A stretch of DNA of 64,000 nt from Sphingobium sp. (lineage in GTDB: Bacteria > Pseudomonadota > Alphaproteobacteria > Sphingomonadales > Sphingomonadaceae), in the NCBI RefSeq assembly GCF_003248505.1, contig NZ_QFOA01000005.1, positions 1 through 64,000 on the forward strand, in the 5' to 3' direction. The position numbers and the translations under genes are program-made. This document shows, one piece after another, positions 24,779 to 32,949 of the stretch. Positions within the stretch are counted from its first letter, which is position 1; each line of letters starts with the position of its first letter. The notes under the pieces are model-generated. The model made no database searches, had not been told where the DNA came from, and worked only from the letters and a program-made list of their open reading frames with translations.

Positions 24779-25855
24779 TTAGGCTGGTTCAGAAACCAAG
24801 CCCGCGCGCGCTCTGGTCGTCGCTACCAGCTTGAACAGGCCCGCATTATAGTCGGTCAACTGCTCCATGGTGAGATCCCGATAGGGCGTCATCGGGCAGA
24901 GCGAATCCACCACGTCCCAGAACGGCTCGATTTTTTCGAGCACCTCGTCCACGGGCCCGCAGGTCACGAAGGCTTCGACCATCTCATCGGATACATTGCC
25001 GATGACCTTTGCGATGTCGCCATGCTCGCCCAGGCTAAGTTGGCAGGCACGGGCCTGATCGCCAAAGCCGATAGCTTCGAAGAAGGGCTCATATTCCTTA
25101 TAGCCCGAATAGGCCGCGACGGTGGCGCGACTGTCGTCGATCGCCTTCTGCTTGTCGTCATTGACCGCGATCCACGGCCAGGCGTTGATTTCAATATCCT
25201 CGCGCTTGCGGCCATATTTGGCCAGCGTATCGTTGATGAAGGGGAGGCGGCTCTTGGTATAGGCAGCGGACCAGAGGGCGTGGACCATCAGGCCATCGCC
25301 AACCTCAAGCGCCAGCGCGGTCATCTTTTCCTGCAATGCTGCGATCCAGATCGGGATCTCTTCGCGGACAGGGGGGGCGGTCAGCATCATCTCCTCGAAA
25401 TCGGCGGAGAAATATTCCCCCGCAATCGGATCGAGATCCTTATGTGCATTGGCGATGACGTAGCGGATCACCTTGACGCTTTCGCGCAGGTGAGACAGCA
25501 GCTTGCGTTCCGGCTCGCCATACATGCCCGTGACGCAGCTTTTGATGCTGGAGCCCAGCCCCAGCACGAAACGACCGTTGGAAATGCGATCCACATCCAT
25601 CGCCGCATAGGCCGTCTCGACCGGACTGCGGGTTCCTGCAATCGCGACGCCAGTGCCTACCTTCAGATTTTCTGTCAGCGCGGCAGTGGCGGCCATCGGT
25701 ACGAAGGGCGGCCCGTAGATCTGGAGCGAGAAGCAACCCTCGAAGCCCGCCTGTTCCATCTGCTGGCCGATTCCCGCCATGGCGGGGGCGGGGAGGGTCG
25801 GCATAACGGCCCACCAGCGGCGTTCGCCGCCGACGGCATTGACGAGCTTGGACAT
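24779..25855 (-). CDS. LLM-class (F420-type) oxidoreductase, 358 aa
   Basis: Luciferase-like protein: RWWAVMPTLPAPAMAGIGQQMEQAGFEG, VGTGVAIAGTRSP, AMDVDRISNGRFVLGLGSS, and EIPIWIAALQEKMTALALEVGDG. It follows the two Rieske-type genes on the same strand by 59 bp, so it probably belongs to their operon. ATG 25855 is chosen for a GGAG site five bases upstream; the frame extends 15 codons further but without such a site. The pairing with an oxygenase suggests it handles the same ring substrate before or after oxygenation, which is inference. Confidence 0.88.
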   Translation of the reverse strand: MSKLVNAVGGERRWWAVMPTLPAPAMAGIGQQMEQAGFEGCFSLQIYGPPFVPMAATAALTENLKVGTGVAIAGTRSPVETAYAAMDVDRISNGRFVLGLGSSIKSCVTGMYGEPERKLLSHLRESVKVIRYVIANAHKDLDPIAGEYFSADFEEMMLTAPPVREEIPIWIAALQEKMTALALEVGDGLMVHALWSAAYTKSRLPFINDTLAKYGRKREDIEINAWPWIAVNDDKQKAIDDSRATVAAYSGYKEYEPFFEAIGFGDQARACQLSLGEHGDIAKVIGNVSDEMVEAFVTCGPVDEVLEKIEPFWDVVDSLCPMTPYRDLTMEQLTDYNAGLFKLVATTRARAGLVSEPA

Positions 25856-25914
25856 GGCGTCTCCGAAAAGAAAAAAGAGCGGACGTCGCCGTCCGCCCAT
25901 GGGGAGAGATCAAA

Positions 25915-26988
25915 TCAGAACTGGAACAGTTCTTTACGCAGGCCAATAATGTCGCTGCAATCTTCGCTGACATTATCGCGATAGGCAAAATCGCCCTTCG
26001 CCTGTCGGTCGGCAAGTTCCATCATCGCCATGCGATAGCGCTGCCCGGCCTGATCGAATTTGCTGTGCAGATCCTTGCGGTCGGTATGGCGCATGTAGCG
26101 CGGGCTCTGGGGAGAGGTCATATAGCTATCCTGCCGCGAGACCTTGTAGCCCGCCTTGGGCATGACATGGCGGAACATCAGACCGGCATTGGACGTGTTC
26201 ATGACCATCTCCATCCGCGTACGGTCCCGTGTTTCGGGCGTGCAAGGGTGGAACAGAGGCACATCGTCGCCGGGGCTAAAGCGGCCATAGGCAATCGCGC
26301 AGTGAGAGCGCAGATAGATGCGGATCACCTGCCGCACATTCTGGGTCGGCTGCTTGATGCCGCTGAAGAATTTCATGACCGGCGCGACCGATTTGTTGAC
26401 GCAGGTGCGGACCATCGTGACAGTCTCGCTGTCATAAAAGGTTTCCACAGTTTCGCTGTCCGACCGTTCGTCACCGACGACGTCCGCATGCAGGAAGTCG
26501 GCATGGGTCAGGTCAATCAGATTTTCCAAGCTGATCGGCGCCGAGCTTTCGAAGCGGACGGTCGCGGTCATGTGACGCGGCAGCCCGCCCTGGGGCGGAA
26601 GGAAGGGCAGGCTGGGCAAATGGCGGGGATCAGCGGCCAGAGGGTTGCCGAACCACACCCAGACCACACCATAATGTTCCATGACCGGATAGCGACCCTG
26701 GGCATTGGTATATTCGCTTTTGTCGCGGGCGATCCGTTCGTTGGGGTGGAATTCGCTCGCAACAGCGACGCCATTGTCGCGCCACAGGAAAATGGGGTGC
26801 GAATAGATGGCCCGACGGACCGGCTTGCCGGTCACGGAATAGTCGTGCGCTACCGGAAACCAGCTGTCGCGCATCACCAGATTATGCGGTACCCAGCGGT
26901 TGATGGCGTTCAGCGCGACCGGGCTGTTGCCCGACGGCGCGGCGGAGTTGTCATCGTGCGAGACGGGACGGTCGGCGGTTTCAAGCAT
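25915..26988 (-). CDS. Rieske-oxygenase-like subunit with iron site but no [2Fe-2S] loop, 357 aa
   Basis: Homologous along its length to Rieske monooxygenase alpha subunits (RDSWFPVAHDYSVTGKPVRR, IFLWRDNGV, VMEHYGVVWVWFGNPL). The catalytic domain keeps N156, D159, H162 and H167 (NLIDLTHADFLH) and D287 (VSRQDS), the bridging Asp and 2-His-1-Asp iron ligands. Between residues 72 and 100, where the Rieske CxH and Cx2H loops should be, there is only a short Cys-free segment (EFHPNERIARDKSEYTNAQG). The frame is intact, so this is a clean loss and not a frameshift. It must receive electrons from another Rieske protein, most simply its neighbour. AAGGAGGA site at the ATG. Confidence 0.9.
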   Translation of the reverse strand: MLETADRPVSHDDNSAAPSGNSPVALNAINRWVPHNLVMRDSWFPVAHDYSVTGKPVRRAIYSHPIFLWRDNGVAVASEFHPNERIARDKSEYTNAQGRYPVMEHYGVVWVWFGNPLAADPRHLPSLPFLPPQGGLPRHMTATVRFESSAPISLENLIDLTHADFLHADVVGDERSDSETVETFYDSETVTMVRTCVNKSVAPVMKFFSGIKQPTQNVRQVIRIYLRSHCAIAYGRFSPGDDVPLFHPCTPETRDRTRMEMVMNTSNAGLMFRHVMPKAGYKVSRQDSYMTSPQSPRYMRHTDRKDLHSKFDQAGQRYRMAMMELADRQAKGDFAYRDNVSEDCSDIIGLRKELFQF

Positions 26989-27001
26989 CTTAAATCCTCC
27001 T

Positions 27002-27940
27002 TCAGGCCGCTACGGTCTGATCATGGTTCTCGGGCGTATCTACCAACATGGCCTTGCGCAAATCCTCGCCATGCAGTGATACGGAAGGCTTGGTGGCGCG
27101 CAATTTCGATCCGTCGACGGAATCGAAGATCGTGAGCGGGTTGATCCCGCGCAGGATGGCGCCGCGCAGGCCGGGATGACGCGCACCCAGCTGGGCGCGC
27201 CAGCGAACCGCCGTCACGCCACGCGCCGAGGGGACGGGCGAGAGCACGGCATACAGAAGGTCGTTGAACTGGTCGTCCCGCAGCGTCAGACGCGTCTCGC
27301 CAGTCAGCGGATGGGTGCGCGTCAACAGGGTCAACGGAAATTCGGCCACGAAATGCGATGGCCAATGCAGCGGATGCCATTGGCAGTTCCGCTCCATCAC
27401 CAGCAGGCCGTTTTCCTCGTGCAGTTCCGACATAAGATAGGGGCTGAAGCGAACGCCGCGGATCGACATGATCAAGCCGGGATCGTCATAGAGGGCGTTC
27501 AGATATTCCTGATGGCTACAGCTGAGGTTGACCGTGCCGACATAGGTATATTTGGGATCGGCGCTGAGTGGCGCCTCCGCCTTGGGATTGAGGCACACGC
27601 GCACGAACCCGGCCTGTTCGGTCACGGCAAAGGCATTGGCCTTGTATATCGGCGGAAACTTCTGCTGATCCTTCATGTTGGGGATTTCTTTGAGCCGGCC
27701 GGTTTCGCCGTCATAGCTCCAGCCATGATAGCCGCACTGGATCATGCCATTGTCGCGGATGCAGCCAAGCGATAGCGGCGCGCGACGATGCGGGCAGCGA
27801 TCTTCCAGCGCGCGGGCGATGCCGTTATTGTCGCGCCACAGCACCACTGGCTGGCCGCCGATATCGACGGACAGCGGCTTTTGGGAGGTTACTTCCTCGG
27901 ACCGTGCGACAGCCCACCAAAGATCAGTATCGAGACTCAT
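27002..27940 (-). CDS. Rieske [2Fe-2S] subunit lacking the mononuclear-iron motif, 312 aa
   Basis: N-terminal Rieske domain is complete: C49-P-H51 and C69-GY-H72 (RCPHRRAPLSLGC; IQCGYHGWSYD). The C-terminal part follows the alpha-subunit fold, but the position of the Asp-x2-His-x4-His motif reads YLNALYDDPGLIMSI, so both iron His are replaced (Pro and Ser by hand alignment). It should carry electrons but not bind the catalytic iron. It is 13 bp upstream of the complementary gene. ATG 27940 is used; the AGGAGA site is about 12 bp away, and a GTG four codons upstream is possible. A divergent TetR gene lies upstream. Confidence 0.88.
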   Translation of the reverse strand: MSLDTDLWWAVARSEEVTSQKPLSVDIGGQPVVLWRDNNGIARALEDRCPHRRAPLSLGCIRDNGMIQCGYHGWSYDGETGRLKEIPNMKDQQKFPPIYKANAFAVTEQAGFVRVCLNPKAEAPLSADPKYTYVGTVNLSCSHQEYLNALYDDPGLIMSIRGVRFSPYLMSELHEENGLLVMERNCQWHPLHWPSHFVAEFPLTLLTRTHPLTGETRLTLRDDQFNDLLYAVLSPVPSARGVTAVRWRAQLGARHPGLRGAILRGINPLTIFDSVDGSKLRATKPSVSLHGEDLRKAMLVDTPENHDQTVAA

Positions 27941-27968
27941 AGCGCTATCCACTCTCCTTTCGATTAAA

Positions 27969-27994
27969 TTGACGGATGACAATTTATCTGTCAA
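27969..27994. promoter_or_regulatory. TetR-type operator in the Rieske/TetR divergent promoter
   Basis: Imperfect dyad TTGACGGAT, 8-base spacer, ATCTGTCAA (one mismatch in 9 pairs), 29 bp upstream of the Rieske gene and 13 bp upstream of the tetR start. Its position between two divergent genes is that of a classic TetR autoregulatory operator. Confidence 0.65.
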
Positions 27995-28006
27995 CCTCTT
28001 TTCGTT

Positions 28007-28672
28007 ATGGAATTGTCGATGCTTGATCGTCCCCAGCGCACACGCGGTCGCCCCGCACTCAATGCCGCTCAGGCCTTGGACGAGGACAAGCTGCTCGGGC
28101 TGGCCTTTGCGACGTTTGCAGAGCGCGGCTATGAAGGTACGACGCTGCGAGACCTGTCGAAGCAGCTTGGGGTCAGCCACAATCTGCTGAATGTCCGGTT
28201 CGGCCGGAAGGAGGATTTGTGGATACGTGCGGTCGACTGGCGCATGGGTCAGGCTTCGCCGTTCGTCGAAGCTGCCTTCGATGAACATGCCGATCCGGAA
28301 GTCCGGTTACGCCATCTGATCCAGCGTTTCTGCCTATGGGCGACGAACAACAGCGACATCGTTTTGATGACGAATATGGAAGGGTGCCGTTCCACCTGGC
28401 GACTTGATCATATCGTGGAACATTTCGTGCTGCCGTTCCAGCGGCGGCTCGATAGCCTGCTCGACGCGGTACGGCTGCGGCGACCGGTTCATGGTCTTTC
28501 GACAGCGGCCTTGATGGCCCTGCTCGTGCAGGGGGTCGGCTATTATTTTTGTGCCGTGCCGATGCAGGATCGGCTGGGGGCGGGGCAGGAGGTCGATGAC
28601 GTCCACGCGGTCGAACATGCCGACAGGCTGGCCACGTTCCTGCTCGCTGCCCTGCTGCCGCCGGTCGCCTGA
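28007..28672 (+). CDS. TetR-family transcriptional regulator, 221 aa
   Basis: The N-terminal HTH has AFATFAERGYEGTTLRDLSKQL and GVSHNLLNVRFGRKEDLW, the TetR DNA-binding pattern; the rest is a helical ligand domain. Length is normal. Two starts are possible (28007, 28019). Divergent from the Rieske pair and next to the dyad at 27969-27994, so it probably represses the Rieske-LLM operon and itself until a pathway ligand binds. Confidence 0.92.
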   Translation: MELSMLDRPQRTRGRPALNAAQALDEDKLLGLAFATFAERGYEGTTLRDLSKQLGVSHNLLNVRFGRKEDLWIRAVDWRMGQASPFVEAAFDEHADPEVRLRHLIQRFCLWATNNSDIVLMTNMEGCRSTWRLDHIVEHFVLPFQRRLDSLLDAVRLRRPVHGLSTAALMALLVQGVGYYFCAVPMQDRLGAGQEVDDVHAVEHADRLATFLLAALLPPVA

Positions 28673-28704
28673 CCGAAGCGGAAGAAGGGCAGCGGCGCAG
28701 TCGC

Positions 28705-29208
28705 TTACTTGTAGGGATCGACCGGCTGGGGCACTTCCACCACACCAATGTCCTTCAACATGGTCAACACGTCGGAAATGCTGAAGATGCTGACGATCTT
28801 GTCGTCCTTGAACTTGACGATGGAGAACCAGTTGACCTGAAACTCGTTGCCGGTCGGCTGTACGCCCATATAGGGTCCGCCGACATGCTTGCAGTAGTGG
28901 GTCGCGTAGATCCAGATTTCGTCGTCACCCTTACCGACCGCGTCGATGGTCTTGTAGGCGGCAGGGAAAAAGGTCTTGTAGAGTGCGACCGGCGAGGTCT
29001 TCCACTGTTCATAGGTGCCCAGGTCGGGGCGGTTGGGGTTGCCATACCGGAAGTCGGGATGGAAAAACCGGTCCATGGCGTCAAAATCGCCGGCGTTCAG
29101 GGTTTCCTGAAGATCGGTCCAATGCTTGACCATCTTCTTCTGTTTGTCGGTCAGTACGGTCGAACCCGACACGTCCAGCTGTTCACGAATGTCTTCTTTC
29201 CAGGCCAC
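28705..29208 (-). CDS. SnoaL/NTF2-like protein, 167 aa
   Basis: Cone-shaped alpha+beta fold: DLQETLNAGDFDAMDRFFHPDFRYG, KTSPVALYKTFFPAAYKTIDAVG, NWFSIVKFKDDKIVSIF. SnoaL-like proteins act as isomerases, cyclases or dehydratases on cyclic substrates, or as hydroxylase accessories. Start is GTG 29208 with a GAGAGGA site. It is convergent with tetR and 38 bp downstream of the ferredoxin gene on the same strand, so it is probably cotranscribed. Substrate unknown. Confidence 0.85.
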   Translation of the reverse strand: MAWKEDIREQLDVSGSTVLTDKQKKMVKHWTDLQETLNAGDFDAMDRFFHPDFRYGNPNRPDLGTYEQWKTSPVALYKTFFPAAYKTIDAVGKGDDEIWIYATHYCKHVGGPYMGVQPTGNEFQVNWFSIVKFKDDKIVSIFSISDVLTMLKDIGVVEVPQPVDPYK

Positions 29209-29246
29209 GATAATCCTCTCTCATTGATTCAGGATTGGGGTTATGC

Positions 29247-29564
29247 TCAGTCTTCAGGTGCGATGGTGACCGTAAGTCCCGACAGGGCTTCCGTCATCAT
29301 GACCTGACAGGACAGGCGCGAATAGTCGTTGCGGTGGGGCGATCCGTCCAACAGATCGCTTTCGTCTTCCGATACCGGGGGGAGGGCCTGCGCGAAGGCC
29401 GGGTCGACATAGACATGACATGTCGCGCAGGAGCAGCATCCGCCGCAAAGCGCCAGCAGCTCATCGAAGCCCGCGTCGCGGATGGCTTCCATCACCGAGC
29501 TGTCGGCGGATGCGTCGATCGTCTGCTGTGCGCCGTCACGGGTGATGACATTCAATTCCGGCAT
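29247..29564 (-). CDS. [2Fe-2S] ferredoxin, adrenodoxin/putidaredoxin type, 105 aa
   Basis: Small electron carrier. Ligands follow the CX5CX2C...C pattern: C40, C46, C49 (within CGGCCSCATCHVYVD) and C86 (RLSCQV). Two extra Cys (43, 44) sit in the loop. ATG 29564 is used since AAGGAA lies just upstream; a longer form would add 6 residues. It is a natural donor for the Rieske subunit and for the class I P450 at 52.4 kb. No ferredoxin reductase gene is visible in the window. Operator candidate D is 63 bp upstream. Confidence 0.93.
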   Translation of the reverse strand: MPELNVITRDGAQQTIDASADSSVMEAIRDAGFDELLALCGGCCSCATCHVYVDPAFAQALPPVSEDESDLLDGSPHRNDYSRLSCQVMMTEALSGLTVTIAPED

Positions 29565-29626
29565 GGCATTCCTTTGGTGCAATCGAAGGCGATGCCCCGT
29601 CCTAGTGAGCGCGCGCCGCTTTCCGT

Positions 29627-29642
29627 CCTGTCGAAAGACAGG
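29627..29642. promoter_or_regulatory. Operator candidate D: CCTGTC-GAAA-GACAGG
   Basis: Perfect dyad with a 4-base spacer, 63 bp upstream of the ferredoxin start, between it and the end of the sulfotransferase gene. It shares the pattern CCTRTC-N4-GAYAGG with the other sites. Confidence 0.6.
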
Positions 29643-29654
29643 TCGTGAGACAGG

Positions 29655-30944
29655 CTATTTCACTTCGACCTGTACTGGGAACCTATCGAAATAGAATGCA
29701 AAGGGGCGGCGCAATTCCTCCCCGGTGACATGGAAATCACGCTCCAGATCGTAGACGATCTTGCCCTTGGCCTGCTCGCCATGCTCGGCCAAATAGGCGT
29801 GCAGATCGGCCAGCGCCTCGTCGGTCAGTGGGATATCGGCAATGCGATAGATTGCCTTCAGGATCGGATCGGGATTTTTGATCCAGTCGTGAAAATAGAC
29901 GTCGATTGTCTGTTCGGGGGGCAGGATGTCGCGATCGCGCACGCAGGCGCGAAGCAGCTTTTCATAGCGGTCGGGCCAGTAGCTCAGAGGCTCCTGAATA
30001 TCGACCGATTTGCGCAACATGCGCGCCGCATAGCTGTACATGGTGAGCTGCGACCGGATCGACCCGACCGGATCGCGATGGGTCAGAACGAACGTGGCGT
30101 CGGGAAAAGTCTTATAGAGAGCAGGCAACTGCTCCATATGTTGCGGGCATTTGATGACCCACCGGTTCGGTCCTTTCAGGAAGGTCAGGACCTGGAGCCC
30201 TTTTTTCAGATAGGCATAGGTGCCAGACTGGTCGTGGTTCAGATAATAGTCGCGCCAGCGCGGCACATGCGCCAGCCACTCGATCAGATAGGAGGAGAAA
30301 TCGACCGCCTGCAACTCGATATCCTCGCTGATATGATCGGGCGAAAATTCGTGCATGATCGCCATATAGGGCAGGATCGATTCCATCGTCCGCCAGCCCT
30401 GTTCCGCCTTGGTCCAGCGCGGATTGCTGTCCTCTTCGGTCGGGGTTTCGTCGGGCGCGGGGATAGGCGCGATGGCTTCCCACCATGGCAGCGACCGGAA
30501 ACGGCGGTCAGCCGACAGCAGGCCCAGCAGATGCGTGGTGCCCGATCGCGGCAGGCCCGCAACGATGATCGGCCGGTCGATCTGGATGTCCAAGATCTCC
30601 GGGTGGCGTCTGACCAAGCCTTCTATCCGCAGCCGAGTCGCGGCAAGGCGGATCATCATCTGGAACAGGTTGGCCCGCGTGACCGCCGAAGCGTTCGTAT
30701 CTTCGTCCACCGCCTGGCACCAGACGGCAAGACGTTCGCGAAAATCGTCCGCGCCGAAATCCGACAGCCCTGTCTGCGCCTGCGCCGCAGCCAATATGAC
30801 CTCGGGCTTCAGGACGATCTGATCCGCCGCAGCCTCTGCCCCCGCCAATACCTGCTTCTGGACATCGGTCAGCACAGGGTGGTGCAGGTCGGTGATGTCG
30901 ATGATGTTACGGCGCGCGGCCTCTTCCTGCACAGCACTGCCCAT
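29655..30944 (-). CDS. PAPS-dependent sulfotransferase-family protein, 429 aa
   Basis: Sulfotransfer_3-type protein: 5'-phosphosulfate loop GLPRSGTTHLLGLL, PQHMEQLPALYKTFPDATFVLTHRDPVGSI (3'-phosphate-binding region with the HRDP motif), and a helical N-terminal extension (AQTGLSDFGADDFRERL). It should move sulfate from PAPS to a hydroxyl of a small molecule; related bacterial proteins are mostly uncharacterised. ATG 30944 is chosen since AAGGAGAG is adjacent. It is divergent from the AraC-type regulator. A second, related sulfotransferase lies at 38.4 kb and PAPS synthesis genes at 60.9-63.7 kb. Confidence 0.88.
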   Translation of the reverse strand: MGSAVQEEAARRNIIDITDLHHPVLTDVQKQVLAGAEAAADQIVLKPEVILAAAQAQTGLSDFGADDFRERLAVWCQAVDEDTNASAVTRANLFQMMIRLAATRLRIEGLVRRHPEILDIQIDRPIIVAGLPRSGTTHLLGLLSADRRFRSLPWWEAIAPIPAPDETPTEEDSNPRWTKAEQGWRTMESILPYMAIMHEFSPDHISEDIELQAVDFSSYLIEWLAHVPRWRDYYLNHDQSGTYAYLKKGLQVLTFLKGPNRWVIKCPQHMEQLPALYKTFPDATFVLTHRDPVGSIRSQLTMYSYAARMLRKSVDIQEPLSYWPDRYEKLLRACVRDRDILPPEQTIDVYFHDWIKNPDPILKAIYRIADIPLTDEALADLHAYLAEHGEQAKGKIVYDLERDFHVTGEELRRPFAFYFDRFPVQVEVK

Positions 30945-31095
30945 CTCTCTCTCCTTTTTTCGGTGCGCCATCTAAATGCGCCCGCCCTCTCTTTCGCAAG
31001 GTGCCCAGCCATCGCCGTCGCGCCAAATATTCGGCAAAAGCGCCATGTCGCGCGGCGAACATGCCGCGAAAGGCAAAACTGTCCGGAGGGGTTGG

Positions 31096-31974
31096 ATGAA
31101 CGCTGTTTCCCAGGTCTACGACCTGCCCGTCACGCCGACGATCGATTGCACGGTCCAGGGCCGGATCGCGCTGCCCGGCGTGGTGATGGAATTGCATCAT
31201 TACCGATTTCGCGGCCAGCAGGGCGGGGTCTTTTCATCGCCGCGCAGTTTTCTCGATCTGGCGCTGTCCCCCCGGCCCGGTCGTCCCTGCGGCGGTTATG
31301 GCGGTATCGAACAGGGCAAGGCCTGCGCCTTGGGCGACATATTGTTCGTCCCGGCGCGAAGCGAACTGCATACCGAATGGGGAGAGGGCGAACAGACGTC
31401 AATATGCTGCGGCTTCGACGGCATGGGGTTCGACCATGATGGGCCGGACATATCGGACGATGCCTTGCGGGCTTCGCTCGACGTACGCAGTCCGACGGTG
31501 CGCGAGGCCTTGCGGCGCATTGCCGCCGAGATCGCGCAGCCGGGCTTTTGCAGCGAAATGCTGACACAGGCAATCTGGCTTCAGGCCGCAATCGAACTGC
31601 AACGCTATCTGCTCGGTTCGACGTCAGACGGTGAAATGGCGGTCGGCGGCATGTCGCGAACCCAGTTGCAACGCATAGCCGACCGGGTCGAGCAGCCCGG
31701 GAAGCCACCGTCCGTTGCCGAACTGGCGGCGGAATGTGGCCTTTCCACCCGCCATTTCTTTAGGCAGTTCAAAGTCGCCACGGGCCAGACGCTGACCCGC
31801 TATGTCACAGACCGTAAGATCGACCGCGCGAAACAGTTGCTGCGCCAGGCCCGCCCGGCGATCAAAATCATTGCCTGGGATTGCGGCTTCGACAGCGCAG
31901 CCGCCTTTTCCGCAGCCTTCCGTAAGGCGACCGGCGTGACGCCGAGGCAATTTCGAGAAGGCGTTTTGCACTGA
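31096..31974 (+). CDS. AraC-family transcriptional regulator, 292 aa
   Basis: C-terminal double HTH of AraC type (SVAELAAECGLSTRHFFRQFK; IAWDCGFDSAAAFSAAFRKATGVTPRQFR). The N-terminal part contains GDILFVPARSELH, a cupin-like ligand region. ATG 31096 is chosen because GGAGGGG precedes it; the frame extends upstream without a site. It is close in length and layout to the AraC regulator at 47.6 kb (also 292 aa), so the two are probably paralogues. Divergent from the sulfotransferase, it may control that gene and the following rightward block. Confidence 0.9.
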   Translation: MNAVSQVYDLPVTPTIDCTVQGRIALPGVVMELHHYRFRGQQGGVFSSPRSFLDLALSPRPGRPCGGYGGIEQGKACALGDILFVPARSELHTEWGEGEQTSICCGFDGMGFDHDGPDISDDALRASLDVRSPTVREALRRIAAEIAQPGFCSEMLTQAIWLQAAIELQRYLLGSTSDGEMAVGGMSRTQLQRIADRVEQPGKPPSVAELAAECGLSTRHFFRQFKVATGQTLTRYVTDRKIDRAKQLLRQARPAIKIIAWDCGFDSAAAFSAAFRKATGVTPRQFREGVLH

Positions 31975-32101
31975 ATGCAGGGCCGTTTGGCGATGGCATT
32001 GGCACGATTGCGAAACTGGGTTCGCTTGTCGATTGCTTTGATCGCCAGCAATGTCGGGTCAAAGCGCCGCCGCGGTTCGAGCGGCCATCGGGAGAAGGCA
32101 T

Positions 32102-32887
32102 GTGCCGGAAAATCTGTTCGACCTCAGCGGCAAGGTAGCGCTGGTCACCGGCGCCAATTCGGGACTGGGCTTCGGTTTTGCCCGCGGCCTCGCGCGGGCC
32201 GGCAGCGATGTCGTCCTGTGGGGGCGTCGTGCCGACAAGAATGAAGAAGCGGCGGCTGAATTGCGCGCCTATGGCATACGAGTGTTCTGCGATGCCGTCG
32301 ATGTATCCAGCGAGCCCGCTATCGTCGCGGGCTTCGCTCGCGCGCTCGATGCGATGGGGCGCGTCGACACCGTCGTCGCCAATGCCGGCATGGTCAGCCA
32401 GGTGGCCTTCACCGACCTGGACGTCGCCACCTATCGCAAGCTGATCGACGTCAACCTCGATGGCGCCGTCTTCACGTTGCGGGAAGGCGCGCGCCACATG
32501 CAGGCGCGTGCGCAAGCAGGCGATCCTGGCGGTTCGCTTATTATCTGCGGCAGCGGTTCGATCTTTCAGGGCGTGCCGACCATGGCGCATTACGGCATTG
32601 CCAAGGGCGCGCTCAACGCCCTCGCCAAGGCGCTGGCGGCCGAACTCGGTCCGATCGGCGTGCGCTGCAACGTTGTAGCGCCGGGTTTCATCGAAACCGA
32701 GATGACATTTGCAGACCCTCAGATCGGCCAGATGGTCGCGGATATGGTTGCGGCCAAAACGCCGCTCGGCCGGGCGGGAAAGCCAGCCGATCTGGAGGGC
32801 GCGGTCGTCTATCTGGCAAGCGACATGGCGGCCTACCACACGGGCGACACCCTGGTGGTGGACGGCGGAAAATTGTTTGCCAACTGA
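32102..32887 (+). CDS. Short-chain dehydrogenase/reductase (SDR), 261 aa
   Basis: Classical SDR: TGANSGLGFGFA near the N-terminus, VANAGM, catalytic Ser (CGSGSIFQG), HYGIAKGAL (Tyr-x3-Lys), and VDGGKLFAN at the end. WGRRADKNEE after beta-2 suggests NADP(H). GTG 32102 is chosen: GGGAGAAGG is upstream and the protein starts directly before the fold (VPENLFDLSGK). It heads a rightward run of SDR, VOC, phosphatase-like, DUF1214, SnoaL, LLM and kinase genes. Confidence 0.88.
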   Translation: MPENLFDLSGKVALVTGANSGLGFGFARGLARAGSDVVLWGRRADKNEEAAAELRAYGIRVFCDAVDVSSEPAIVAGFARALDAMGRVDTVVANAGMVSQVAFTDLDVATYRKLIDVNLDGAVFTLREGARHMQARAQAGDPGGSLIICGSGSIFQGVPTMAHYGIAKGALNALAKALAAELGPIGVRCNVVAPGFIETEMTFADPQIGQMVADMVAAKTPLGRAGKPADLEGAVVYLASDMAAYHTGDTLVVDGGKLFAN

Positions 32888-32949
32888 CCCGGCGGCAGAT
32901 GCGAACCAAATATTTTCACGGCCTGATGCCGCAATAGCAGGAGAGAAGC

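Noticed and set aside
25915..26988. Missing Rieske loop explained as a frameshift or assembly gap
   Set aside because: The frame is continuous, flanking residues align on both sides of the missing loop, and no other frame in the stretch encodes CPH or CxxH motifs.
29684..29696. Further dyad copy CCTATCGAAATAG at the 3' end of the first sulfotransferase
   Set aside because: The right half-site does not match GAYAGG and it lies within codons for FYFDRF; probably chance.
29730..31439. 569-codon plus-strand frame opposite the sulfotransferase and into the AraC gene
   Set aside because: Overlaps two well-supported genes in other frames and has no domain.
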